Positions 1-10,187 of a stretch of DNA of 64,000 bases are shown piece after piece (the stretch's first letter is position 1; each line of letters starts with the position of its first letter). A program made the translations under genes and the position numbers. The notes beneath the pieces were generated by a model that was not told the origin of the DNA, made no database searches, and was given only the letters and a program-made list of their open reading frames with translations. This DNA is from Andrena cerasifolii. Lineage: Eukaryota > Arthropoda > Insecta > Hymenoptera > Andrenidae. Location of the stretch: assembly GCF_050908995.1 (NCBI RefSeq), contig NC_135119.1:19249001-19313000 (forward strand), read 5' to 3'.

Positions 1-2071
1 TCTAAGTTAAACTTTAAATGAACTTATGTCCAATAAACGCAATGTTGTTTAGCTTTCTTTTTACTGTCAAATGTTTTCCTTTCTTTTTCCAAAGGGTAAG
101 ACCAGAATAATGGCTAAGAATGGAAGAAGAAAGGCCAAGAACTTCGAATTAGAAGCAATAATAATCTTGCAAAAGCATCACTTTTTACCTTCTTCAATTT
201 TAATATTTTCAATGTGTTAAAGTTTAAACGATTTTTGCTCAAATCCCTGCGTTTTAAAATAATTTAGCTTAATTGAACGTCAGAACGAGATTTTTAGTTG
301 TGTTAGATTTTAAATAATTATTTATGTATTTTATAACTGCACATATACTTCAAGCTGTAATTATAATCCGGCAGGCTCTGTATAAATTTACAGTACATGT
401 GATTCATCTTTTTAACGATTAAATTATAAATCTTTCGATGATACTACTAGTAGAACCAATGTTCCTGGATCGCTGATATTAATGTTATAAATTGAGTATA
501 AGCTTTGAACAAAAGAAAAATAATGTATGCATATAATATCTGTATTTGAATATAATGACCGTAGTATTCTTTATACTATCATTAATTGCTGCCTATGGGT
601 ATACACAGTGTCTATTTTTATGCATTTCTCAGGCGTTATTTATATTAAAATACGTCAAACGAATTGTGATCACCACGTTAAAATTTCTGTTTTCTCGTAT
701 CATTTATCTTGGTTCTATATCTAGAAACATTACTAAAGTCAAATACTACCATGCTTGCGACTTATTTTAAAATATTTTCGAACTGTGTACAGGCTGTATA
801 AAAAGTTACGGTCACTGCTTTCAGGGGGAGAATCTACAGAAGTACGGAGCCACTCGTATAGTTTTCGTACTTGCTCCTGTTTCCTCTCACTCACACACAT
901 CGAAGCCCAGATTTCACCTTTGTTTTTTTAAAGGCGAGAAGGACAGGATGCGAGCGCGAGTGAGAGGAAACGGGAGCCATTGATTGCTGAGTGGTTCTGT
1001 GCACTCTAAGTTTTGTGCAAACTTTAACAATTTATTGCGTCGAAACGGTGCGTCTACGGCACATGGTTTCTTTCAAACTTTTTTTCTTTTCATTGAGCAG
1101 AGCGCGTTGATGTAGGAATAAACTTCGACATTAATTTTCAATGTTACAAACAATTTTGCGACAAGCTTTTTTTTACAAATGCCCACCGATCCAAATGTGT
1201 AGATTCGCCGTTGAAAACAGTGATTATTGCCTTTCATACAACTTGTACTTGTATTACACATCCAATCGAACATAATTCTGTATCATAATATTTATTTGAA
1301 ATCGGAGAAAACGAAGATACTTAATGATGTTCATTAATATCACCTCGACAATATTGTTATTACTGATACGCTAATACAACTTCGTATTGTACTCGTAATG
1401 ATGTCATTGTACATAATCATATCACACATTCTAGTTATTATGAAGACATGGTATTTAAAAGAAACAGTGTATATGTTACTGGTTCGTAGGGAAAAGATTT
1501 TAGACTGAAAAGGTGTCTCAATGTTGTAATGAATAGTATTAAAAGTTGCTTATACTGTGTAATAAAGTAAACGATATTTTTATAAACATTTTTCTATATC
1601 GGTCTATGCTTTTTAAACCATGTCAAATTTGTGTCGATTGTTCTTTATTGTATGAAGTATGGATATTTGTACACAAATAATAAATTATTTATGAAAAGCA
1701 GATTTCTACAGTATTGATAACACTGGAGCTCTTATTACAGTATTTTTATCAATGGCGTGATTTGAAAAGGTCGTCAGTTCGAATAGCTTACGTAATAATA
1801 AATTAAGCATGTATAGTACTTAATGTTCAATTGCTTCGATTATTTCTTCAAAGGTAAGTATATAGGTGGAAAAATTTGCACACAATTTTTTAAACATTTT
1901 ACTCGTGACTCTTGATTTTGTTTTATATTGTTAGTAAATTCAATTATAAAAAAAAAGAAATGCAATTGTTTAGCAACTGGACTAAAATCTGAAACAAAAG
2001 TTTCCGAATGTAAATGTGCAAAGCAGAAATGTTAAGAAATACTATGTAGCGCGTTTTATTGTTATATCTAC
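1..2071. other. AT-rich intergenic stretch, possible last exon of an off-window gene at its left end
   Basis: No gene is supported here. Near position 95 a pyrimidine-rich tract ending in CAAAG precedes a short basic open stretch that stops by about 222, which could be the last coding exon of a + strand gene entering from the left; the reading frame and product cannot be decided. A strong donor-like CAAAG|GTAAGT lies near 1851 without an identifiable exon. The rest is AT-rich sequence with only short chance ORFs. Confidence 0.3.
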
Positions 2072-2182
2072 TAGAGTTGGGCATTATTCGAATAAATTTT
2101 CAAAATTTATTCGTTATTCCCGAATAACTTCATTTTATTCGAAATTTTTCTTGGAAGATTATTCGAATAATGCCCAACTCTA
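2072..2182. mobile_element. Tiny palindromic MITE with TA ends
   Basis: A 111-bp unit whose two ends are a perfect 24-bp inverted repeat (2072-2095 and 2159-2182), starting TAGAGTTGGGCATTATTCG. The interior repeats the ATTCG motif several times, so most of the element can fold on itself. TA at both borders suggests a Tc1/mariner-type non-autonomous element. It lies about 220 bp upstream of the CCDC32-like start codon, so it may sit in that gene's promoter region. Confidence 0.75.
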
Positions 2183-2401
2183 ATATCTATATACTTAAGT
2201 GTAGATGTCAGTAAATGCAATGTCTCACTCCGCGTTAAGTAACCTTCAGTCTTCACCATAGATTACAGAACCTCGTCTGTGTTTTGATCAGCTTTCACTG
2301 AAAGATACTTTATCCTACATCAGTAATCATTTCTTCAATTTATGCGTGGAGGTAAGATAAACCTGCACGAACAAGCGATATAAAGCTAGAACACAGAAAT
2401 C

Positions 2402-3615
2402 ATGAAGACAGACGTTACCGACCCATGGAGTGGAATAGATACACTTGAGATTGACGACGATGAACGTAATAATCGTTTCGAAGATTCTTTCGTAAAATAC
2501 CAGTCAGAACATACAAGACTTGCGGATTCAGAGGAATATTTGGAAAAACTTTGTACGTAGGCCTTTATTTTAATTATGGTCACAAAATATCAGTAGCATA
2601 TGCATGTGTATGTATGTGTATAGCTATCAGTTCCATATACGTTAATTCTTGGATTAACCATCGTACAACGAATGCAAGGTCATTTCGATCGAACTCTGAC
2701 AAAGTCTATCACGATGTTATATTTATGTTGACAATGGCAAAATATAGTATAAGATGCTTATACTGCATTCCACTTTAGAGGCAAACCGTCAGGGAAAGTG
2801 TTACGACCAATCGGTTATGTCAGATGAGTCAGATGATCTGACTAAGATCCTTGGGAGCTGCGCAAATCGGTCGCAAATCGGTAGGGGCGTAGCTCTAACT
2901 CTTATATGGAATGGAGGATAAATTGCAATAACATTATTCGTAAAAATCATACAGGAGATACACCTATTTTATGTATCGAATACTACGTAAATAATTTTTT
3001 TTATGCAGTTTTTTTATTACCTATTTATGTGGGATTAATTCATTTTATATTCAATTTTTTCGTGAAACCGGTTTATCATAGAAATGTTGCTATGAGTCAA
3101 CTGGCCCTGCATTCGTCTCACGCGACCGTATCCACCATTCGTCTTCCGAGGATTAAGGACATTTTTGTGGGCGAATAATATTAGATTTTAATTGTATTTC
3201 ATTTCACCCTAAATACATTCTGCTATCAAATTTAAGACTGATGAATTATTCTGCAGATTGTAGACTTAGAAATCTCCAAAAGGGTACTTCGAAGAAAGAT
3301 CTTGTAGCATCTTTATCAGTGGTGAAGGAAGATTATATCGCACGTTTAATAACGTCTGGATGTAGGCTCGAAACAGAAGAGGAGACAGAATTAGCCCTGA
3401 ATCCTTTGATAAGACACATAGCGCCCCATTTACAAGTAACTACAGGAAAATTTTGGAACCATTTAATTCCATAGATTATACCGACATTAATATTCGTTTC
3501 ATTTCAGGCATTAACCGCCACCGAACTAGTTCACCTTTTAAAGGCAGACGTTCTTCAAGTAGTCACTGAAGCTGAAGAGAACAAGGAGATCATAGACAAA
3601 TCATTAACTAATTAA
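2402..3615 (+). CDS. CCDC32: CCDC32-like protein (AP2 adaptor assembly factor)
   Basis: Three exons, 2402-2552, 3257-3435 and 3508-3615, give 145 residues in one open frame with GT-AG introns. The match to vertebrate CCDC32 rests on the N-terminal FEDSFVKY block (human has a SDSFV block), the DSEEYLEKL segment (human DSEVYLASLEKKL), and the following helix with LRNLQKGTSKKDLVASL (human LRRIKG...TSKDMLRTLAQ). Known role of the family: chaperoning assembly of the AP2 clathrin adaptor for endocytosis. The start is the first ATG before the conserved block; I saw no upstream in-frame alternative worth choosing. An AATAAA poly(A) signal lies at 3629-3634, only 14 nt after the stop. The protein is shorter than the human one (about 185 residues) because its C-terminal tail is short. 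Confidence 0.85.
2761..2920. mobile_element. Degenerate MITE copy in the CCDC32 intron 1
   Basis: This stretch in the 704-bp first intron aligns, in reverse orientation, with the better preserved element at 26800-26992. Shared blocks include GGGAGCTGCGCA, ATCGGTAGGGG and the ends related to CACTGCGTTCC. The ends here have decayed to CTGCATTCC and GGAATG. A short ORF beside it (2906-3178) is not supported as a gene. Confidence 0.65.
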
Positions 3616-3628
3616 ATTCAATTTCCTG

Positions 3629-3634
3629 AATAAA
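3629..3634 (+). terminator. AATAAA poly(A) signal between CCDC32 and SPR
   Basis: A canonical AATAAA hexamer begins 14 nt after the CCDC32-like stop codon and 35 nt before the SPR start codon. Cleavage 10-30 nt downstream would fall within, or right at, the SPR 5' untranslated region. Confidence 0.55.
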
Positions 3635-3668
3635 GAAACAAAGTAGCGACTTAATCTCCAAACCAAAC

Positions 3669-4624
3669 ATGTCGATCGAAGCATTGACGGGAAAAGTATA
3701 TCTGTTAGTAACTGGTGCAAGTCGTGGAATTGGAAAACAAATTGCAATATCGCTTGGCTCGGTCTTAGAAAAAGGTTCCCGTGTTCTTTTGCTGGCAAGA
3801 AATTTGGATGGTTTAGGCAAAACTGCTGACTGTATCCCTGCCGGTGTACTCGTTAACGCTGTTGGCGTTGACCTAGGCGCAGTAGAAGATGACGAGCTGC
3901 ATGGCGAGTATAAGAAAAATAAATTAAATGTACCGTTCTCTACTGTTGAGAGATATATGGAATTTTTAAATTTCATCTACCGACTTTGCAGAAATCATAA
4001 TGCAGTCTTTAAACGAAGATACTCCCGAAGAATTCGACCGAGTGGTTGTGGTACATAATGCTGGAACAATGGGAAATATTTCCCAGGGGACGAAGAGCTT
4101 AACGGACATGAATACCTGGCGCAGTTATTTCGATGTGAACGTTTTCAGCCCTGCTGTATTAAACGGTGTCGTTATGGGGATATTTAATGAAGAAACAAAT
4201 ACCAAGAAGACTATCATAAACATTACTTCACTATTTGCGATAAAACCAACAAATAAAACAGGCGAATATTGTACTGGAAAGGCGGCGCGAGAGATGTTCT
4301 TTAAGGTAACAATTTTGCATCATCTAAGCTACTTTTATGATCAACTTTATTCCACGTTTTTCTAATTCATGTTCTGCGTAGGTATTCGCATTGGAGAATC
4401 CAGAAGTGAATGTATTAAACTATTCCCCCGGCCCAGTTGAAACTGATATGTTCTATAAAGCTTGTAAAGAATTTGGTGACGAGGAACTTAAGAGTCAGTT
4501 CAATGAGATGTTAGAGAAGAAAACCTACTTAACGTGCGAGCAAACAGTTAACCGGCTTTTAAACATTCTTAAAGATCGTAAATACAAGTCAGGTGATCAT
4601 GTCGATTATTTTGATGAGCTGTAA
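3669..4624 (+). CDS. SPR: Sepiapterin reductase (short-chain dehydrogenase)
   Basis: Exons 3669-3903, 3992-4305 and 4382-4624 encode 263 residues, close to human SPR (261). The enzyme makes the last NADPH-dependent reductions in tetrahydrobiopterin synthesis in the cytosol; in insects this also feeds pteridine pigments. Visible motifs: the Rossmann TGASRGIG at residues 15-22, HNAG at 100-103, and the catalytic Ser158, Tyr171 and Lys175 (NITSL and YCTGK), one residue off the human numbering (157/170/174). The C-terminal KYKSGDHVDY matches the human KSGAHVDF substrate-binding segment. The first intron fits best as GC-AG (donor GCGAGT at 3904); the only obvious in-frame GT-AG alternative (3930-4005) inserts residues that break the alignment. 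It starts 53 bp after the CCDC32-like stop on the same strand. Confidence 0.92.
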
Positions 4625-4881
4625 ATCATATGACATGACATTCCAATTATCATCGCGTGTAAAATTAATATGAGCAAAGGCATGCTGCAGTAAAGGATTG
4701 AAGAGGGTTGGTTCAAACTACGCACCATATTTATAGGATATTGTTATTACATTGTAAAAACGGAGTATACAAAATACACAGTATCAAGAATTTATGTATA
4801 TTGGGATAAGAAGTCCATTATTTTAATTGAACTTGAGCTTTCCAGTTTTACCTCTTTTATATCACAGTCGTCAATATGAAC
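4625..4881. other. Convergent intergenic gap
   Basis: These 257 bp hold the 3' ends of SPR (+) and the MFS transporter (-). No other feature is visible. Confidence 0.5.
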
Positions 4882-6835
4882 TCACGACGATAATTCGCTA
4901 TCTTGCGTTATTGTCGCGTATCTCTGGGAGTTACATTTGCCGTTCTGAATTCGTATGCTCGTTACTAAAATCATCACAATAATGCAAATGGCTGCAGATA
5001 TTAACCAGACTGGTGAGGGATACATAGGAGGCATAGAGTGTGAATAAACTAATCCGTATAAAGAAGCTCCAGCGAATGGAGTCAGGGTTTCGATAGATAC
5101 CGTCAAGGAGAATATTTTACCTGCAGATATTTAAAGATATTAGTAGAATCATATATCAGAAAAGTACGGGAATGATAGTATTTATGCGACGTAAAGTCAC
5201 TCGATGATTTCTTACCGGTATCCTTCGTAGGGACTGACTTAGATAGTATAGAACGGATCATAGGAGCAGCGACTCCGCCAAGCATTCCTACAACTGCGGA
5301 TAAATACATGTGCCACGGTTTCCATGTAAAGCATTGAATTAAAGAGCCAGCTAAAGATGACAATAACGACAATAGAGCCACCACCTCTTCGGAGAAGCCT
5401 GCAAAATTTATTTCATCGCTAAGCCCTAGTTTCTCCCAACAATTGCGAGCATACTGTAGCGTATTTGCGAAAGTTTAAATTTACACCTGTGTATGTCGTC
5501 AAAACTTTTGCTCCGAATACTATCCCAAAGATTGCGAGCATTACATTACTAGCCAAATAAATTGAGTACTTAGTCACATCCCAGCCAAGTCTGATATTTG
5601 TAAATAGAAATCCTATAGTCATGTCTCCTTGTATAATTATAACAAGTAAAATAAGGGAAGTGATGCAGCACCAAACTATGTACCGATTGAATCCATCTCG
5701 TTTCTTGGTACATGTACCAATGAGATCCTTGACTAAATGTACATCGAATAAGGTACTTAAGGTTGCCTGTAACGATTAAAATATATTTATTATCCGAGTG
5801 TAGATGTAAAATAAGAATAACGAACGCTGGCTTGCTCGTCGATCATGAATAGAAGCGTGTCTGTAAGAAATTGGAAAGCACATACTGAATTTGAGTTGTA
5901 CGTGGTCTCGGGAACAAATATACAAACGTATAATGTTGCTATGATGCAGCAGACAGTAGCGCAACCAAATACGACTGTGTATCCATACATTCGAAAGAGA
6001 ATGGGACCAGTCAATATGCCAGACAGAAAACCGACAGACACCAAAGCTTCCATCCAAGCCAGGTGCCACCCTCTATCTTGGTCATTCGATATGTCAGTGA
6101 TATAGCAGATAGTACCTAATAAAAGTATGCAGAATCCCCCGAGAGACATGGACGGAATGTATGCAATTAATAAAAACCATGGACTGATATCCCAAACAGT
6201 CATGAAGGAAAAAATCACATATCTCAGTGAGATTCCTATAACGTTAACACATTATTTAACTGCGGCAGCTTTGTTGCCCGAGTAGTAAATACCGACCGAT
6301 ATATCCTGCCAGTATGATGGGTTTCCTTCCATGTATATCGCTCCATGGTCCCAGAAACAAAGACAACAATGCAGGGAAGATATTATCAATAAAAGATTTG
6401 GTCATCAGAATTAAGCTTGCTATTGGTTGTACTTGTGCGTCTATTTTCATTGCTTCGGCGGAACTACTATTCTCATGTAATACCATGCATTCTGTTTTAT
6501 TTATACCTAACGTGACGCTACAAGTACGATATGTTATTAAATCTGTTAAAATATTACCTGCAATTAAATTATATAATTCAGTTCTACGTCAGCGAATCAC
6601 GTTCTACTACAAAATGTTCGTCCAATGTGAATATTACTAAGCGATTAAATGAAAAGCGTTATGTATGCTTACATAAGTATAGCGCTTTAATTCTATTTAC
6701 TAACTAGCATCAAATTTCTGCATATATAGCGCAAGGTGCATTATAATTACTTGATATCGCTTCAGCAAACATTAGCACCATCAGAGCTGGTTGTACCAGC
6801 GCATAACGTCTCCATCCTGTAATCGTAGGTTCCAT
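4882..6835 (-). CDS. SLC46/PCFT-type major facilitator transporter
   Basis: Six exons (6751-6835, 6297-6557, 5826-6235, 5487-5766, 5216-5398, 4882-5120) join in frame to 485 residues. The product is a multipass membrane transporter. Family signs: an opening TM1 with QPALMVLMFAEAISSN, a glycosylated first loop with a TC...C pair (TYRTCSVTLGINKTEC), MFS motif A after TM2 (GPWSDIHGRKP), TM4-TM6 hydrophobic blocks with GFLSGILTGP, and the SxLFDVHLVKD...TCTKKR central loop seen in SLC46 and proton-coupled folate transporter relatives. Members carry folates, thymic peptides or muropeptides; the substrate here cannot be read from sequence. The long arthropod SLC46 expansion makes orthology to one human member unsafe, so no symbol is given. 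The C-tail is short and polar and ends DSELSS. Confidence 0.88.
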
Positions 6836-7153
6836 TTTATTGCTTAAAAACTTGTTAGAAATATTGACACAGCACTGTGCAAGGTTACAAAATGTATAAA
6901 ATAGCTAATGATACTATATATTTTTAACTGTGCGGCACATTATAATGTAACAAAATGTACTAGAACATCATTGATGAACTTCATTCGGAGCTGTCACTGT
7001 CACTGTCTGATTAAGTGTTTATTGTTTAACTCTTTGTGCGGATCATTTCAGCACGATACGTCATCGCGACTGTAATTAATAGTGGCAGATAAAATTTGCT
7101 TCATTGTTGCAATTCATTGGATTGTCGGGGAACACAATTTGTTTTAGGGAATT

Positions 7154-7318
7154 ATGTTTCCTAAACATTTTGTACTGATTTCTGTAATAATCATGAAAAT
7201 TCACAATTCAAATCTGCTTGGGTTGTGTGAACGCTATGAAATGTCATCTGTAAAAGATAAACAGCTGATTGTTGATTATGCATATCCAGGAAGTCCAGCA
7301 ATCATATGGTTGCGCGAC
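7154..7318 (+). other. Unassigned open stretch, possible orphan exon
   Basis: An open frame starting at an ATG (7154) continues through RYEMSSVKDKQLIVDYAYPG to a donor-like GCGAA|GTATGT near 7323, with a pyrimidine-rich TTTTAG just before it (about 7145). I do not recognise the protein and found no partner exon. It lies between the divergently arranged MFS transporter and CYB5RL-like gene and could be an exon of a small lineage-specific gene or chance. Confidence 0.2.
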
Positions 7319-7628
7319 GCGAAGTATGTACTTACTATGTACCTATACAGCGCGCACGCGCGCGTGCGTACATTTGTAGTATTCATTCTACACATAATTT
7401 TCCCTGCGTGGATACTAAAATTTAGTCGAGTAGTTTAATAAAACAATGGTAAATTATTAAATTAAATTACTCGGACTTGGTTAGTGGCGGTAAATGCGTG
7501 AGCGTCGTATGTGAGTGAGGTAAAGGATAAGATAGGCGAATACAGGGGTAGGAGAGGACGAAGGGAAGTGGTAGGGGGAAGAGGGGATAGGAAGGAATAA
7601 ATTAAGACATCAGAGAGCATATTGGAAT

Positions 7629-7809
7629 TATAGTCTGATTTTTGAGAGTTCAGACCTGAGGCGGATCCCTCGGACGGAGCGTGGTTTAAGGAGGAACCAA
7701 TGGTGGCAACGCCGCACGCAATCCTTAGCGTACCATTGGTTCCTCCTTACACCACGCTCCGTCCGAAGAACCCGCCTCAGGTCTCAACTCTCGAAAATCA
7801 GACTATAGT
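7629..7809. repeat. Inverted repeat with roughly 76-bp arms
   Basis: The left arm, 7629-7704 (TATAGTCTGATTTTTGAGAG...), pairs with the right arm, 7732-7809, around a 27-bp GC-rich loop. The arms contain GGACGGAGCGTGG and ACCAATGGT in inverted orientation. The right end runs straight into the retrotransposon fragment at 7795-7900, so the hairpin may be a duplication-inversion inside an old LINE. Confidence 0.7.
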
Positions 7810-7900
7810 CATAGGAGGGGACTTTAATGCGCGGATAGGGAATGAAGGTCACATGTATGTTCAAGAAACAATGGAGGGCAGTGTAAAGGAGGAGGTAGTA
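7795..7900 (+). mobile_element. Fragment of a non-LTR retrotransposon endonuclease
   Basis: One short frame reads TIVIGGDFNARIGNEG, the GDFN core of the apurinic-type endonuclease domain found in many LINE elements. The frame dies soon after, and the purine-rich DNA around it (7500-8030) is probably more of the same decayed element. Confidence 0.7.
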
Positions 7901-8330
7901 AGATAGATGGCGGGTGTGGAGAGGAAAAGCGGGAGAGGAGAACGCGTTAAGGGGAAAGGGTTAAGGTGGAATTGAGGAGAGGAATGAGTGTGGTTAAGAA
8001 TTTTGTAAACCAATTCCATTTCGAGACCGCAAAGGCTGGAAATAATAAATAGTTACTTATTAAATTACTCGCCATTCAACTCAATTACTGGATGCGTCTG
8101 AATCGGCCTTAATTCTGTATAAAGATGATAAAATTGATTGAAGGACATAACATGTATTAAAAGAGAAGGAAATAGTGTATGACTGTATGTTATTACTGAA
8201 TTTTTTCTCTTTCAATGACATCCTTTATGCGTGTGTGTTGCCACTAGACGAACATAGTTATGCAACCTACCGCATGCTTATTTGTATTAGAATGACAGCT
8301 AAAAGAAATTAACAAATAAGGTGATATATT

Positions 8331-10096
8331 ATGCCTCTGATAGTCCCACATTATTGTTACAGTGCAATTTATAACGGTGGACACAAAATTGTGTATAATT
8401 TTATCAAAAGTTCAATTTTTGAAAAACGTTCTATCCATGTACATAAACATAAAATTTCATTCAATATGCATTCTGATAGCGATAGCTGTAGCGAAAGTAG
8501 TAGGCCGGTAACACCATCGGAAGACGATTGCTGCCACAATGCGTGCGATCCTTGTATTTTTGATGTACATAGAAAGTTGCTCGAAGAGTACGAAAGGCGA
8601 AAAAAAGGGGATGTAAAAATACAGAATAGAAAGAATGTACTGTGTACATTTTTGTATAAGAACTTTGTAGTCGTCGATGTGAAGGAAGCTTGTGAATGTT
8701 ACATTCTACTTTCACTGAGATACCAAGGTAGACTTCTCGCCGAATACATAAAGCCCCATAAAAGTCTTACGACTTGTAATTCCTTATTGTAATTGATTTC
8801 GGTATGTATTCCTACAGGAAATGAGTCGAAGAATGATACAAGCGTATCAATCAACCCAGGGCAGCATGTTATGTTACATTTACAGGATACAACGAAACCA
8901 TTCACACCAATTGCATGGTCGGATAATAGTATTGAATTTTTAATTAGACTCTACCCCAATGGGAAGTTTAGCATGCATATGAGGAACGTAAAGATAGGTG
9001 ATATAATTCGTATCAGAGGGCCGTATGGAAATTTTGAATATAAGAGTAATTGGTGCGCAAATCGTAGATATAGCTTTTCAATATACATTACTTCCAACTA
9101 CGAAGTTGGCCTTCTTTTCAAAATTATTTAAATGTTACTGATAGCCTTTGTAGCTTTCAGAAAATAATTATGTTCAGTATGGGATCAGGAATAACTGCAG
9201 TTTATCCTATCGCGAAAGCAGTTATAGATAACGAACTGGAAGAGACAAAAATTGACCTTGTCGGGGGATTCCGAAATATATTACAAATTCCTATAAAGAA
9301 ACAACTGCAATCATTATCAGATTATTGGAATTTCAAATGTACATTATACATATCACAATTGCATAGTAAGTTACACTTTATAACTTATAAGTACTAATTA
9401 ACATGAAGTTTAATTGTAATAATACTAACTATTCGTTATGTGTTGCATTTACAGTGGCGGACAAAAGTATTGGGACACACTTTAAAACAGAATAACTTTT
9501 TTAAAATTGGTTCAAACGACTTGAGTCTTTTTGAGAAGCTAGAAGGATTAGTTTACTGTGTGACATGTTTCGTCGTTTTGAAAAAAATTGCAATTAGTTG
9601 GAAAAGCGAAGAAAATAGTGCACGTCGCTTCTCAAAAAAATTCAAGTGGTTTAGACCAATTTTAGAAAAGTTATTCTGTTCTAAAGGGTGTCCCAATACT
9701 TTTGCCCAGCACTGTATATTATTACACAGATGTCGCAATAATCATTTAGATAGAAAACAGTACAAAATCTTTCATATAAATATTTAGTCCTAAGTTATAG
9801 TGTTCTAGGAAATTAATAAAATATCTAACTATATATAACATGACTGGTAAACAAGTTAACAAATAATAATACGCTATCCAACGTTTTCCATTTCTTTCCT
9901 TTCAGACGATGTTCGCGATCTCCACGGCATAAATGTAAAACCTGGTCGATTAAATAAAGACTCTGTGTCCGACATACTTGAAGGTAATGCGATAGATACA
10001 ACATTAATTCTAATTTGTGGTACCCATGAATTCAATAGGTCTGTCGAGCAGTGGACAAGATGCTTGAATTATACACATATGCATGTGTTCGAATGA
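8331..10096 (+). CDS. CYB5RL: NADH-cytochrome b5 reductase-like protein (CYB5RL type)
   Basis: Exons to 8727, then 8818-9052, 9154-9365 and 9906-10096. Starting at 8331 gives 344 residues; starting at the internal ATG at 8466 gives 299, nearer the human CYB5RL length (315), so 8466 is a serious alternative. Order of domains: an N-terminal oxidoreductase-like segment (CCHNACDPCIFDVHRKLLEE), an FAD-binding barrel with NPGQHVMLHL, KPFTPIAW and RGPYGNFEYK, and an NAD(P)-binding domain with GSGITAVYPI and LICGTHEF near the C-terminus. The family moves electrons from NADH through FAD to cytochrome b5-like acceptors. Where relatives have RAYTPIS this protein has KPFTPIA, so three flavin-contact positions differ. 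Intron 3 carries a mariner-type MITE. The gene converges on FANCL with 91 bp between stop codons. Confidence 0.87.
9452..9714. mobile_element. Mariner-type MITE in CYB5RL intron 3
   Basis: 263 bp flanked by TA dinucleotides, with long imperfect inverted ends beginning CAGTGGCGGACAAAAGTATT and closing ...AATACTTTTGCCCAGCACTG. The ends match those of the larger element at 62056-62491. Short ORFs on both strands inside it are by-products of the repeat. Confidence 0.85.
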
Positions 10097-10187
10097 CAAG
10101 TTAAGGAACAAACTGTTACAGCAATTAATGTGTATCGTATAAATAATATTCTGTAATATTACATCGAGTATTAGTAATTAAATTCTG

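Noticed and set aside
2906..3178. 90-codon ORF with hydrophobic stretch
   Set aside because: It lies in the CCDC32-like intron beside a decayed MITE, with no family resemblance.
3608..3976. 122-codon - strand ORF
   Set aside because: Shadow of the SPR first exon on the opposite strand.
9440..9787. 115-codon ORF and its - strand partner
   Set aside because: Both are readings through the mariner-type MITE in the CYB5RL intron.
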